NCBI GenBank assembly: GCA_002436405.1
Contig: DJLZ01000001.1
Location: 434,713 to 498,712, forward strand
DNA length: 64,000 bases
DNA from: Proteobacteria bacterium UBA6503
GTDB taxonomy: Bacteria; Pseudomonadota; Alphaproteobacteria; UBA1280; UBA6503
Reading direction: 5' to 3'
Shown: piece after piece, positions 27,212 to 35,987 of the stretch
Layout of the letters: each line of letters opens with the position of its first letter
How positions within the stretch are numbered: position 1 is the first letter of the stretch
Notes under the pieces: generated by a model
Told to the model about the DNA's origin: nothing
The model's database searches: none
What the model saw: the letters and a program-made list of their open reading frames with translations, nothing else
Made by a program: the position numbers and the translations under genes

Positions 27212-29083
27212 TTAATTCCCGAACAAACTTTCAAAGAATCCACGGCTCTTACGGCGTGGTGGCTCAGGCTCACGGAAACGCTTATCAGTGTACTGTGGCT
27301 CAAGCGGGGCTTCAGCTGCCGGTAAGATGGTGGGTGATGGCACAAGCTCAATGTTACGGGCTTGGCCACGACGATACCCGATTTGGTTGAGGCTGTAACC
27401 GTGTTCAAGTGTGCCTTGTAGGTTAAAGCGGTAGGGGCCAGTTACACCGTAAAAGCCACCTGATTGGCGCACCATACGGTCAAGCTCGTTCCCGCGGGTT
27501 AGGCCATTTTCAGTAAAGTTTGAAAGCAATTGAATGCTGTCATAAGCAAGGGCCGCAAGCGGGTGCGGTTGCTGACCGTAAATGGCTTTGTATTGCTGTT
27601 CAAATACAAACTCGTTACCTTTTGCAAGGGCTGGGTACCAGCTGCCCCAAACGTAACGGTCAGCGTTAGCGAGTAGCTCTGGGCTATCCCATTGGCTACT
27701 GCCCAATAGTTTAACTTGGCTACCGTCGGTATCGTAAAAGGCAAGCTGTGAGGCAATCAGTGAAAGTGTCTTCGCTGGGGCTGGTACAAACAGGGCTTGG
27801 TAGTTCACAATGGGTTGAGGCTCAGCCTTACGCAGTTCACGCAGGCGCGCAAGAGACTCATCATCCATGGCATCAGCCAAAAGCTCATATTGTTTTTCAA
27901 GGGCACGTAGCTCTTTATTCAGCTCAGCACGGGCTTCTTCAATACGGGTAATGTATTTAAGTGAAGTTGTAATATCAGGGCTTTTCGCATCGTAAAAGCT
28001 ATGGCGATCAAGCGTACCACCAAGGCGTTTCACTTCCGCTTCAAATACCCGGAACATCTCACGGCCGTACGGGCCTTCAGGCATAAGGGCTGCAAAGCTA
28101 CGGTAGCCATGTTGCACGGCATAGCGGGCCACAAGCTCAGCTTGTTCAGTCGGGATAATACTAAACAGGCGCACATCACGGCCATCAGCAACCATACGGT
28201 CAGATGAATAGGCAATAACGGGGCGGTCAGCAGCATCGGCCATAGGGGCAATAGCCTGCACGTTTTGGCTAAGAAGAGGGCCCAAAACAATATCAACACC
28301 ACTTTGTAGAGCACGCTCAAGAGCAGCCTGGGCGCCCGCAGGGGTGCCTTGGGTATCTTCTGGGTAAAGCTCAATGTGTTTCATTGATTGGTTGAACAAT
28401 GAAATGAGTGCGGCTTGCTGCATGCTTTGGCCAATTTCAGCCATCGGGCCAGAAAGCGGCAGCAAAAGGCCTACACGTAATGGGATGGTTTGTTCGCTTG
28501 CCTTAAGCGCATCAGGAACAAGCGAGCCTGAAAGTACTGCCTGTTGGCGCATCAGGTGGATGTAACGACGGTTATTCAGCTCGTCCTTATATTCACTAAC
28601 GAATGTACGCAGGTAGTTTTCACTGGCTTTAAGGTCATTTGTTTTTTGATGAACCTCGGCCATGCTTAGCAATAGTGACGCACGCAAACGGCGGGCTTGC
28701 TCACGGAAGGCTGAATCTGCAAGGTGTAGTTCCTGCAAAGCACCTAGGGCCTTTGCATACTCACCCATGCGTTCAAAACTTTTAGCAATTCCTAACTGGC
28801 TTTGTTCAGGGTTAATGGCCTCTAAACGTTGGAAGTAGCGCAGGCTGTCATAGTACATACCCATACTGTAGGCTTGCTCAGCCAGCGGCTTAATTTGATC
28901 AATCGTTGGAACAAAAGCGCGTGTGGGCAAGTACTCAACCTGATTTTCAGGTGAGGGGGCGCCAAACAACTGAGCATGTGCAGTAGGCGTATAAGCCATT
29001 TGAGCAACCATAAAGGCTGTAAAGCCAATAACGGCTAGAAGTAGGTGAGGGGTGTGGCGTGTCATTTTAAATAGGTGTGGCAT
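27212..29083 (-). CDS. Penicillin-binding-protein activator LpoA-like (LppC family, periplasmic)
   Basis: The 623-residue protein has an N-terminal membrane/signal segment ending near PTAHA, a TPR-like helical region (about residues 60-190) and a C-terminal type I periplasmic-binding fold (LRVGLLLPLSGPMAEIGQSM, GVDIVLGPLLSQNVQAIAP). This is the LpoA architecture; LpoA activates the bifunctional transpeptidase PBP1a in gammaproteobacteria. No lipobox cysteine is visible, so unlike E. coli LpoA it is probably not a lipoprotein. The neighbouring yraN and BON-protein genes match the E. coli yraM-yraN-yraP neighbourhood. Confidence 0.82.
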   Translation of the reverse strand: MPHLFKMTRHTPHLLLAVIGFTAFMVAQMAYTPTAHAQLFGAPSPENQVEYLPTRAFVPTIDQIKPLAEQAYSMGMYYDSLRYFQRLEAINPEQSQLGIAKSFERMGEYAKALGALQELHLADSAFREQARRLRASLLLSMAEVHQKTNDLKASENYLRTFVSEYKDELNNRRYIHLMRQQAVLSGSLVPDALKASEQTIPLRVGLLLPLSGPMAEIGQSMQQAALISLFNQSMKHIELYPEDTQGTPAGAQAALERALQSGVDIVLGPLLSQNVQAIAPMADAADRPVIAYSSDRMVADGRDVRLFSIIPTEQAELVARYAVQHGYRSFAALMPEGPYGREMFRVFEAEVKRLGGTLDRHSFYDAKSPDITTSLKYITRIEEARAELNKELRALEKQYELLADAMDDESLARLRELRKAEPQPIVNYQALFVPAPAKTLSLIASQLAFYDTDGSQVKLLGSSQWDSPELLANADRYVWGSWYPALAKGNEFVFEQQYKAIYGQQPHPLAALAYDSIQLLSNFTENGLTRGNELDRMVRQSGGFYGVTGPYRFNLQGTLEHGYSLNQIGYRRGQARNIELVPSPTILPAAEAPLEPQYTDKRFREPEPPRRKSRGFFESLFGN

Positions 29084-29219
29084 GCTGCTGTCTTTTTTGT
29101 GCGCTTTAATGTGCTCAAAGTTATCTGTTATTCAAATAAATTCAAAGTAAATATACCTGTTTCATGTACTATTTACCCTAGTTTTTTATTTTAACTTTAT
29201 TAAAGATGCCCCCGCTAGA

Positions 29220-29555
29220 ATGAAGAATCATCATAAAGGCCGTTTTTTTGAGTTTTGTGCACGCATGTTGCTACGCCTAAAAGGCTGTAAAATCCTAGCG
29301 AATAACCATAAAACAGTGGGTGTAGAGGCTGATATTCTGGCTCTGAGAGGCCGCAAATTACTTTTAGTCGAGGTAAAGTACCGTCAAACGCGCGAGAAAG
29401 CCCATGCGGCATTACACCCAAAACAGCGTGAAAGATTGCAGCGTCAAGCTTATGAACTTTCAAAGCGCTATCCTGAGGTTGATGAGGTGCGTCTTGATGT
29501 AGTGTTGTTTTTCTCGCACGCCCCGTTTATGGAATATCTAGAAAACCCACTTTAG
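29220..29555 (+). CDS. yraN: YraN family (UPF0102) endonuclease-like protein
   Basis: This 111-residue protein has the restriction-endonuclease-like core: the Glu/Asp in VGVEADILALRGRKL and the EVKYR motif. The family resembles Holliday-junction resolvases and its role is not established. It is divergent from the LpoA-like gene. The rRNA methyltransferase gene rsmI, normally between lpoA and yraN, is absent from this position. Confidence 0.88.
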   Translation: MKNHHKGRFFEFCARMLLRLKGCKILANNHKTVGVEADILALRGRKLLLVEVKYRQTREKAHAALHPKQRERLQRQAYELSKRYPEVDEVRLDVVLFFSHAPFMEYLENPL

Positions 29556-29616
29556 GGGCTAGCCACAATATTTGAACCTCGTATAATGAGTCATTAATTT
29601 AAGAAAGAGGCTACCT

Positions 29617-30261
29617 ATGTTGAAACTTCATACTTCTGTTGCTTACGTATTTGCAGCCGTGATGCTTACAGGCTGTGTCCCACTTATTTTAGGTGCAGGC
29701 GCAACCACGGGTTACTTTGCTGTGCAAGAGCGTGGCCTTAAACAATCAGCGGAAGACGTGGCGCTTAAGGTGTCTCTGCATGAGCGTATTGGCCGCCTGA
29801 ACAGCACATACTTTAAAGATATTAGCATTAGCACCCTGAAGGGCGATGTATTGGTAACTGGTGTTGTTGCTAACCGCAGCGAGATTAATCAGATTGAATC
29901 ACAAATCGCCGGCACAGAAGGTGTGCGCAGCATCTTTAACGAGATTCAGCTTAAACCGTATGACCTTAAAGCGTATTCACGTGATAAGGCAATTGCCACC
30001 AACCTACGTACTCGCCTTACCTTTACAGGTGACGTATTTACTGTGAACTACGATATTCATGTTGTGAAAGGTCATGTGTACATCATCGGTATGGCACAAG
30101 ATAACACCGAGATGGAAACCATCCTCCACAAAGCCAGCACCACTAAAGATGTGATTAAAGTACACAACTACATCCGTATTTCTGATAAGCCTCAGATGCA
30201 AAAATACGAAGTGCAATCACCGTCGGAAATTGATGGTTACGGCATCCGCGATACTTACTAA
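29617..30261 (+). CDS. BON-domain lipoprotein, DolP (YraP)-like
   Basis: The 214-residue protein has a lipoprotein signal (VMLTGC-VPL), a short glycine/alanine stretch and two BON domains (for example ISTLKGDVLVTGVVANRSE and YDIHVVKGHVYIIGMAQ). DolP binds phospholipid at the outer membrane and supports BAM function. Proximity to yraN and the LpoA-like gene repeats the E. coli order and supports the DolP assignment. Confidence 0.85.
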   Translation: MLKLHTSVAYVFAAVMLTGCVPLILGAGATTGYFAVQERGLKQSAEDVALKVSLHERIGRLNSTYFKDISISTLKGDVLVTGVVANRSEINQIESQIAGTEGVRSIFNEIQLKPYDLKAYSRDKAIATNLRTRLTFTGDVFTVNYDIHVVKGHVYIIGMAQDNTEMETILHKASTTKDVIKVHNYIRISDKPQMQKYEVQSPSEIDGYGIRDTY

Positions 30262-30410
30262 GTAACAAATTTAAGTTAAATATAACAATTATTTAACACA
30301 TGTAAGTGAGTACTAACATACATTAAGATATTACTTGAAGTTTGGCCCGTTAAAAGCGGGTCAATTTCATTTTGTAGGAGGGCGAATTGATGTGTGTTGG
30401 GTGTAGAAAT

Positions 30411-31592
30411 TTATACCTTAATAAGATGCTCAATCACGCTATCAAGAATTAAAAAACCGGCTGGCGTTGCATAAAGCATCGGGTTATCTGATTGAAGATC
30501 CGTCATCAAAAATCCATTTTCAACCAGCATGTCGATGGCTTTAACATCAATAAAGTTGTGCCATGGCTGGCCGCCAACAGCTTCAAGACGCTTAAGTGGA
30601 AGGCCTTCTTTGAGGCGTAAACCTAGTAAGGTAGCCTCAAAAGCCTGAATCTCAGGGCTTAGAACATCATGTTCAAAAATACCAAGGTTAGGGCTATGAG
30701 CCTCCGTAATAAACTTATTAGGCATTTTATAGTTACGGGTGGCGGTAAGGCCATCAGTCAATGGTGTACGCCCATGGGCGCCTGCACCAATACCTAAATA
30801 GCCGCCATAGCGCCAAATATTGCGGTTATGCTTACATTCATACCCAGGCTTTGCATAGTTTGACACTTCGTAGTGTTCATACCCTTTATCAAGTAGCTTA
30901 GCTGTTGTTTGCTCGTAAAAATCTGCCTGAATATGCTCAGGGGCGGGTTTAAGACGCCCTTTGCGCCAATCAGCGTAAAAGCCTGTGTTCTTTTCAATGG
31001 TCAGCTGATAGCAACTGATGTGCTGTGTCCCCAACTTAAACACGTCATCTAAATGGTTTAGCCATGTAGGTAGGTCTTGATCGGGAAGGCCGTAAATCAA
31101 ATCAAGGTTCACGTTTCCACAAGCTGTCTGGGCAGCTTCAATGGCGTGCATGGCCTCTGTCACTGAATGCTCGCGCCCTAAAAACTGTAGCTCTGACTCT
31201 GTTAGGCTTTGCATACCCACAGAAAAGCGGTTAACACCCGCTGAAACAAAATCATTAAACTTCTTGGCTTCACTAGAAGTTGGGTTGGCTTCTAATGTAA
31301 TTTCAATATCCTCAGCAAAGCCAAAGGTCTTTTCTGCGGTGCTTAAAAGGTTTTCAACACCTGCAGCAGGCATAAGCGACGGGGTACCACCACCAAAGAA
31401 GATAGAAGTAAGTGAATGTTTACTTGGAATTTGTTTAGAAAGGCTAACCAACTGATGTTTAACAGCATTTAGGTAGTCTTCAATAGGGGCATCCGCTGCA
31501 ACGTGCGAGTTAAAATCGCAGTAAGGGCACTTCTTTTTGCACCAAGGCCAATGGATATAAAGGCTCAGGCCTTCTTGCTGAATGGGCGCCAT
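30411..31592 (-). CDS. hemW: HemW-like radical SAM protein (heme chaperone)
   Basis: The 393-residue protein begins with the radical SAM cluster motif WCKKKCPYCDFNSH (C-x3-C-x2-C). HemW proteins look like coproporphyrinogen III dehydrogenase HemN but bind and hand on heme. The C-terminal HemN_C region (LRLKEGLPL and following) is present. It overlaps rdgB by one base and forms a minus-strand unit bcp-rph-rdgB-hemW. Confidence 0.93.
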   Translation of the reverse strand: MAPIQQEGLSLYIHWPWCKKKCPYCDFNSHVAADAPIEDYLNAVKHQLVSLSKQIPSKHSLTSIFFGGGTPSLMPAAGVENLLSTAEKTFGFAEDIEITLEANPTSSEAKKFNDFVSAGVNRFSVGMQSLTESELQFLGREHSVTEAMHAIEAAQTACGNVNLDLIYGLPDQDLPTWLNHLDDVFKLGTQHISCYQLTIEKNTGFYADWRKGRLKPAPEHIQADFYEQTTAKLLDKGYEHYEVSNYAKPGYECKHNRNIWRYGGYLGIGAGAHGRTPLTDGLTATRNYKMPNKFITEAHSPNLGIFEHDVLSPEIQAFEATLLGLRLKEGLPLKRLEAVGGQPWHNFIDVKAIDMLVENGFLMTDLQSDNPMLYATPAGFLILDSVIEHLIKV

Positions 31593-32191
31593 TAAAAAGC
31601 TTTCAGGTAGTCGAGGAACATGTTCATGGCTTGACCACGGTGCGAGAATTGCTTCTTCTCAGCAGGTGTCATCTCAGCAAAGGTACGTGTTTCTCCTGTA
31701 GGGATAAACACAGGGTCGTAGCCAAAGCCGCCCTCACCCAATGCTTCAGTGTGAATAACCCCTTGGCATTCGCCACGGAAGGCTTCTACTTTAGTATCAT
31801 CTGTTGGGAGTGCAAAGGCGAGTACACATACAAAGTGCGCCCCACGGTCAGCAGAGGGTACATCTTTGATTTCATCCATCAAACGTTCATATGTGCGGCT
31901 ATAGCGGGCGGTGTATACGCCGGGGCCACCGTCAAGTGCATCAACGCACAGGCCGCTATCATCTGCCAAAGTTGGCAGGTTTACAGCTTGGCAAATCTCA
32001 ACAGCTTTTTTGGTGGCGTTGCCTTCAAAGGTGTCACGGTCTTCAATGACTTCAGGTAGGTCTAAGTCGGCAGCAGATAAGACTTCTACGCCAAAAGGTT
32101 CAACCATTGCTTTAAGTTCAGCAATTTTGCCTTGGTTATGGCTTGCGAGAACGATTTTATCAAATGGAAGCTTACTCATGATGCTCAACAT
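31592..32191 (-). CDS. rdgB: XTP/dITP diphosphatase RdgB (non-canonical purine NTP pyrophosphatase)
   Basis: RdgB hydrolyses dITP and XTP to keep deaminated purines out of nucleic acid. The 199-residue protein has the substrate-binding LASHNQGKIAEL, the DDSGLCVDALDGGPG motif, and the GGFGYDPVFIP segment. The ATG at 32191 has AAAGG upstream; a second ATG at 32179 (MSKLPFDK) is possible. It overlaps hemW by a single base. Confidence 0.96.
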   Translation of the reverse strand: MLSIMSKLPFDKIVLASHNQGKIAELKAMVEPFGVEVLSAADLDLPEVIEDRDTFEGNATKKAVEICQAVNLPTLADDSGLCVDALDGGPGVYTARYSRTYERLMDEIKDVPSADRGAHFVCVLAFALPTDDTKVEAFRGECQGVIHTEALGEGGFGYDPVFIPTGETRTFAEMTPAEKKQFSHRGQAMNMFLDYLKAF

Positions 32192-32211
32192 TAAACCTTT
32201 GCATTAAATAG

Positions 32212-32970
32212 TTATGCGGTCGCTTTTTTCTGCATTTCAATAAGCTCTTTAATAGCTTTATCGGCATGCTCAAGCAATTTGGTAAAAGTTTCACGCTCAA
32301 TAGGGGCGGCTTCTGCCGTTGTTTGAACTTCAATAATTTCACCCTTACCGGTCATCACAAAGTTACCGTCTGCCACGGCTGAAGAGTCTTCAGCGTAGTC
32401 AAGATCAGTCACAACACCCGCATTTGTAACACCACAGCTAATGGCTGCTACGCTGTCTGATAGAGGTGATTCGGTGATTTTACCTTCTGTAAGTAAGCGC
32501 TTACATGCAAGTGATAATGCAACGTAAGCCCCTGTAATTGCAGCAGTACGCGTGCCACCGTCAGCTTGAATGACATCACAGTCAAGCCACACTGTGCGCT
32601 CGCCAAGTTTATCAAGGTTAGTGACGGTACGAAGGCTACGACCGATAAGGCGCTGGATTTCTTGCGTACGGCCGCTTTGCTTGCCTCGGCTTGCTTCACG
32701 GTCAATACGGCTGTGGGTTGAGCGTGGCAACATGCCGTATTCAGCTGTTACCCAGCCTTGCTTTTGGCCACGTAGCCAGCCCGGTACTTTTTCTTCAACA
32801 GAGGCTGTGCACAGCACTTTGGTGTTCCCAAAGCTAATAAGGCAGCTGCCTTCAGCGTAGGCGTTAACGTCAGTTTCAATGGTAACTTGGCGCAGTTCAT
32901 CCGTAGCACGGCCAGAAGGGCGTGGGTTACCAGTGTTTAGTTTTTTACTAGGCAGCGTTTTTACGACCAT
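32212..32970 (-). CDS. rph: Ribonuclease PH
   Basis: RNase PH trims tRNA 3' ends phosphorolytically. The 252-residue protein has RPSGRATDELRQV at the start and the catalytic-core segment YGMLPRSTHSRIDRE, plus QADGGTRTAAITGAYVAL. The N-terminus overlaps the end of the peroxiredoxin gene by 23 bases; no alternative start avoids this. In many alphaproteobacteria rph-rdgB-hemW are consecutive, as here. Confidence 0.97.
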   Translation of the reverse strand: MVVKTLPSKKLNTGNPRPSGRATDELRQVTIETDVNAYAEGSCLISFGNTKVLCTASVEEKVPGWLRGQKQGWVTAEYGMLPRSTHSRIDREASRGKQSGRTQEIQRLIGRSLRTVTNLDKLGERTVWLDCDVIQADGGTRTAAITGAYVALSLACKRLLTEGKITESPLSDSVAAISCGVTNAGVVTDLDYAEDSSAVADGNFVMTGKGEIIEVQTTAEAAPIERETFTKLLEHADKAIKELIEMQKKATA

Positions 32971-33430
32971 TTTCTTTCAACCATTTCATTACGTCTTCGT
33001 GGTGGGTTTTAGGGCTCGCTTTAGGGATAAAGTGCGCAATGTTGCCTTCTGGGTCAATAATGAAGGTTGAGCGCATCACACCCATGTATTTGCGGCCGTA
33101 CATGCTTTTTTCTTTCCACATATCGTAGGCTTCAAGCATGGTGTGCTCGGTATCACCCACAAGTGTGAATGGCAATTCTTCTTTTTCAACAAACTTAGCA
33201 AGCTTTTTTGATTCGTCGCCGCTTACGCCAATAACTTCGGCGTTAAGGCTTTTAAGCTCTTTAATACTATCACGCAGGTTTTGGGCTTGTGTGGTGCAGC
33301 CTGGGGTTAGCGCTTTAGGGTAGAAGTACAAAATAACCCATTTGCCTTTGTAGTCAGACAGGCTCACGTTTTCACCGTCTTGGTTGGGTAGGGTAAATTC
33401 AGGGGCTTTTTGGCCAATTTCCAGCGTCAT
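32948..33430 (-). CDS. bcp: Thioredoxin-dependent peroxiredoxin (BCP/PrxQ family), single-cysteine type
   Basis: The 160-residue protein has the PrxQ fold with the peroxidatic cysteine in LTPGCTTQAQ. The resolving cysteine that often lies five residues later is Gln here, and the protein has no other cysteine, so it must be recycled by an external thiol. It reduces hydroperoxides in the cytosol. It is divergent from secB over about 210 bases and leads the rph-rdgB-hemW unit. Confidence 0.94.
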   Translation of the reverse strand: MTLEIGQKAPEFTLPNQDGENVSLSDYKGKWVILYFYPKALTPGCTTQAQNLRDSIKELKSLNAEVIGVSGDESKKLAKFVEKEELPFTLVGDTEHTMLEAYDMWKEKSMYGRKYMGVMRSTFIIDPEGNIAHFIPKASPKTHHEDVMKWLKENGRKNAA

Positions 33431-33642
33431 AGAACTGCTCCGATGTTTATTAAACTTAGACTATAGGTTTACCATTCTCCGTAAAATAAGTCTATGTATA
33501 GTCGATATTGAACAGGTGCCAGAACAGCAATGCACAAAGACAGACTGGTAAAACAGCAAAACCCTATGCTATAAATATGACCCTAAGACTTAGAGAAACA
33601 AACTAAGTTAAAAACCTAAAAGAATTTATGCGAGGCCGAACC

Positions 33643-34149
33643 ATGGCAAAAGATAAGAAAACAGCTGATAAAGCAGCCGCATCTGCCGCGACTGAAAACA
33701 CAAACACAGAAAATAAAGCCCAAGGCACATTCCGCCTAAAGGGTCAGTACGTTACTGATTTGTCGTTCGAGTGCCCACAGGCACCAGCGCTACTTGGTAA
33801 GTACAAAAACAACCTGCAGCTAGACGTTGGTGTACAAAACACCGTTGTTGACGCTGAAACTGGCGATATTGAAGTGACCCTAAACATGCGCGGTCACAAC
33901 AAAACTGAAGACGATAAAACAATCTACCTTATTGAGCTGAAGTTCACTGGTTTGTTTACGCTAAAAGATCTAAGCCAAGACCAGCACTCAGCCCTGCTAG
34001 GTGTTGATGCCCCTGCGCTGATTTACCCATACGCACGCCAAGTGTTTATGAGTACTATCCTTGCAAGTGGCTTCCAGCCACCACTCCTAGAGCCGATTAA
34101 CTTTGCGGCACTATACATGCAGGCCCGCCAACAGCAGGCCGCAAGCTAA
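33643..34149 (+). CDS. secB: Protein-export chaperone SecB
   Basis: SecB keeps pre-secretory proteins unfolded for SecA. The 168-residue protein has the core YVTDLSFECPQAP and the conserved end PLLEPINFAALYMQ, with an Ala/Lys-rich N-terminal tail. I use the ATG at 33643, which has GAGG seven bases upstream, rather than the in-frame ATG at 33628. In alphaproteobacteria secB typically neighbours dnaQ-coaE-maf; here about 11 kb, including the conjugation-like locus, separates them. Confidence 0.95.
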   Translation: MAKDKKTADKAAASAATENTNTENKAQGTFRLKGQYVTDLSFECPQAPALLGKYKNNLQLDVGVQNTVVDAETGDIEVTLNMRGHNKTEDDKTIYLIELKFTGLFTLKDLSQDQHSALLGVDAPALIYPYARQVFMSTILASGFQPPLLEPINFAALYMQARQQQAAS

Positions 34150-34161
34150 GTTATTTAGTTT

Positions 34162-35391
34162 TTAGACAAGTAACGAGAGAGAGACCGCTGTAAAAGGCGG
34201 TTTTTCTTTGTCGCCTTCTGAGTTGGTTTCTTCGGTGGTAAGTGCTTTAACAATGTTTGGTTTTGCCATCAAAAGTTCACCATGGGTAATACCTGAGAAC
34301 ACAATATCAGCGCGGCGCACATCATCAATAAAGTGGAACGTTACACCCATGATTTTGGCTTTAGGTGCTGTACGAGAAACCACTTCGTAAATCAATTGCT
34401 CAAGGGCAGGGCGTGATGGTTGTTTCGCCGCTTTTGGTGGCTCGTGGCTGTGCTCAAGGGGGTCAACGTGGATGGTTACATCAACAGCCTCTGGGCATAC
34501 TTTTGTAATGTTGTATTCAACAAGTTCAGCAATGCGGTGGCCTTCACTTACTGAGATAAGCGGATCCACATCAATGTGCGCATCAATCAGAATGTCACCG
34601 CCCAAAAAGCGAGCACGCATCATGTGGCAATCCAATACGCCTTCGGTTTTATCGATCGCTTCTTTAATCAGGTGTTGTTGGCCTTCAGGTACGGCAGCTT
34701 CAACCAGTTCGTCAAAGGCTTCACGGCCAAGTGAATAGGCAATTTTAAGCAAAATAGCACCCACAATAGCAGCGGCCACGTGGTCACCATACGTAAAGCC
34801 AAACATATTAAGGCCAATACCCGCAAATACGGCAATTGATGAAAGGCCGTCGGCACGGTGGTGCCATGCGTTTGCAATAATGGTTTTAGAGTTTACTTTT
34901 TTACCTTCAATCAAGGTGTAGCGGAACAAGGCTTCGTTCAGAACAACCGAGGCGCCCGCCGCAACCAAAGCCATAGGGCCAAGCTGGTGGGTTTCACCTG
35001 AGATAAGCTGTTGGATAAGGTTCCAGAATACACCAATACCCACACCTGCAAGAACAACCGAAAGCACAAGTGTGCCAAAGGTCTCAAACTTACCATGGCC
35101 ATACGGGTGCGAATCGTCAGCATCGTTACGGCCAAGCTGCACAGCAACAAAGGCAATAAGGTCAGTCACAAGGTCGCCTGCTGAGTGGATGGCATCGGCA
35201 ATCAACGCCTGCGAGCCTGTGACCATACCGCCAAAACCTTTAATCGCCACAAGCGAAAGGTTGGTGATAGCACCCACAACCGACGTGCGTGTTGCGGCCT
35301 TTTTAGCCATTTGCTGGCTTACGGCAGTGCTTTGTGGGGCTGGCGTTTTTGGTGTCTGTGGTGCAGGGTTTTGTGTGGGCGCCGTGGTCAT
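34162..35391 (-). CDS. Cation diffusion facilitator (CDF) family metal exporter
   Basis: This 409-residue protein has a Pro/Ala-rich N-terminal extension, six membrane segments and a cytosolic C-terminal domain. Transport-site residues are visible in TM2 (ADAIHSAGDLVTD) and TM5 (HHRADGLSSIAV), a His/Asp arrangement common in zinc exporters, and the HPYGHGKFET loop is conserved. The substrate could be zinc, iron or manganese. Its 3' end overlaps the secB terminator region. yggT lies two bases upstream in the same direction. Confidence 0.9.
   Translation of the reverse strand: MTTAPTQNPAPQTPKTPAPQSTAVSQQMAKKAATRTSVVGAITNLSLVAIKGFGGMVTGSQALIADAIHSAGDLVTDLIAFVAVQLGRNDADDSHPYGHGKFETFGTLVLSVVLAGVGIGVFWNLIQQLISGETHQLGPMALVAAGASVVLNEALFRYTLIEGKKVNSKTIIANAWHHRADGLSSIAVFAGIGLNMFGFTYGDHVAAAIVGAILLKIAYSLGREAFDELVEAAVPEGQQHLIKEAIDKTEGVLDCHMMRARFLGGDILIDAHIDVDPLISVSEGHRIAELVEYNITKVCPEAVDVTIHVDPLEHSHEPPKAAKQPSRPALEQLIYEVVSRTAPKAKIMGVTFHFIDDVRRADIVFSGITHGELLMAKPNIVKALTTEETNSEGDKEKPPFTAVSLSLLV
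34184..34205 (+). terminator. Rho-independent terminator of secB
   Basis: ACCGC pairs with GCGGT followed by five Ts. It lies within the 3' end of the convergent CDF gene. Confidence 0.65.
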
Positions 35392-35393
35392 TA

Positions 35394-35696
35394 TTAACCC
35401 CCAATTAGGTTAAGCGCAAAAGTGCGGAAAATTGGCAAAATACCCATGCGAATAAACATAATCGCAAGCAGGGCTGCAAGAGGTGTTAGGTCAATGTAGC
35501 CCGCGCGTGGCACAAAGCGGCGCATGCGCATGTAAAGAGGAAGTGTAAGCATATTAAGGATGCGCACAGCTGGGTGGTTTGGTGAGGGGCGTAACCAGCT
35601 TACAACAGCCGAAGCAATAATGATGATGCTGTATAAGAAGAGCAAACCATCAAGAATATCAACCAGAGCAAGAAGGGGATGACCAAGAACGTACAT
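35394..35696 (-). CDS. yggT: YggT family integral membrane protein
   Basis: The 100-residue protein has two to three hydrophobic segments and the family pattern (VSWLRPSPNHPAVRIL, then DLTPLAALLAIMFI). The family is linked to cell division and osmotic behaviour in several bacteria, but its activity is unknown. It heads a two-gene unit with the CDF exporter. Confidence 0.9.
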   Translation of the reverse strand: MYVLGHPLLALVDILDGLLFLYSIIIIASAVVSWLRPSPNHPAVRILNMLTLPLYMRMRRFVPRAGYIDLTPLAALLAIMFIRMGILPIFRTFALNLIGG

Positions 35697-35899
35697 TATA
35701 TAACCCTATTATTAAGAACTTATGGGCGGCAGCATACCATAATGTTGTAAAAAGCCTACTTAATTATCGTGATTAATCTGACGCAATATATTGAAAAATA
35801 TAGCCTGCCCCTGTCAGCAAAAAATTGCAATTTCTTGCGCCAACCCCCATATTATAAGTACTTAAGCCAGTTTTTTGGCCGTAGGTGATATGGAGTGCT

Positions 35900-35932
35900 G
35901 GGTGAACAAGGGTGAACACCGTACTTTATAAC
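35900..35932 (+). promoter_or_regulatory. Tandem 10-base repeat and candidate -10 box upstream of the TraU-like gene
   Basis: GGGTGAACA occurs twice in direct orientation, at 35900 and 35910, exactly one helical turn apart. A TATAAC box follows at 35927, and the -35 position would fall inside the repeat. This is the layout of an activator or repressor site over a promoter. The rest of the 291-base gap (35697-35987) shows nothing else I can name. Confidence 0.45.
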
Positions 35933-35987
35933 AAACTATCTTCAGGTCAGTTAGCCGGTTAAACGGGGTAATATAGGGGTATATTTA

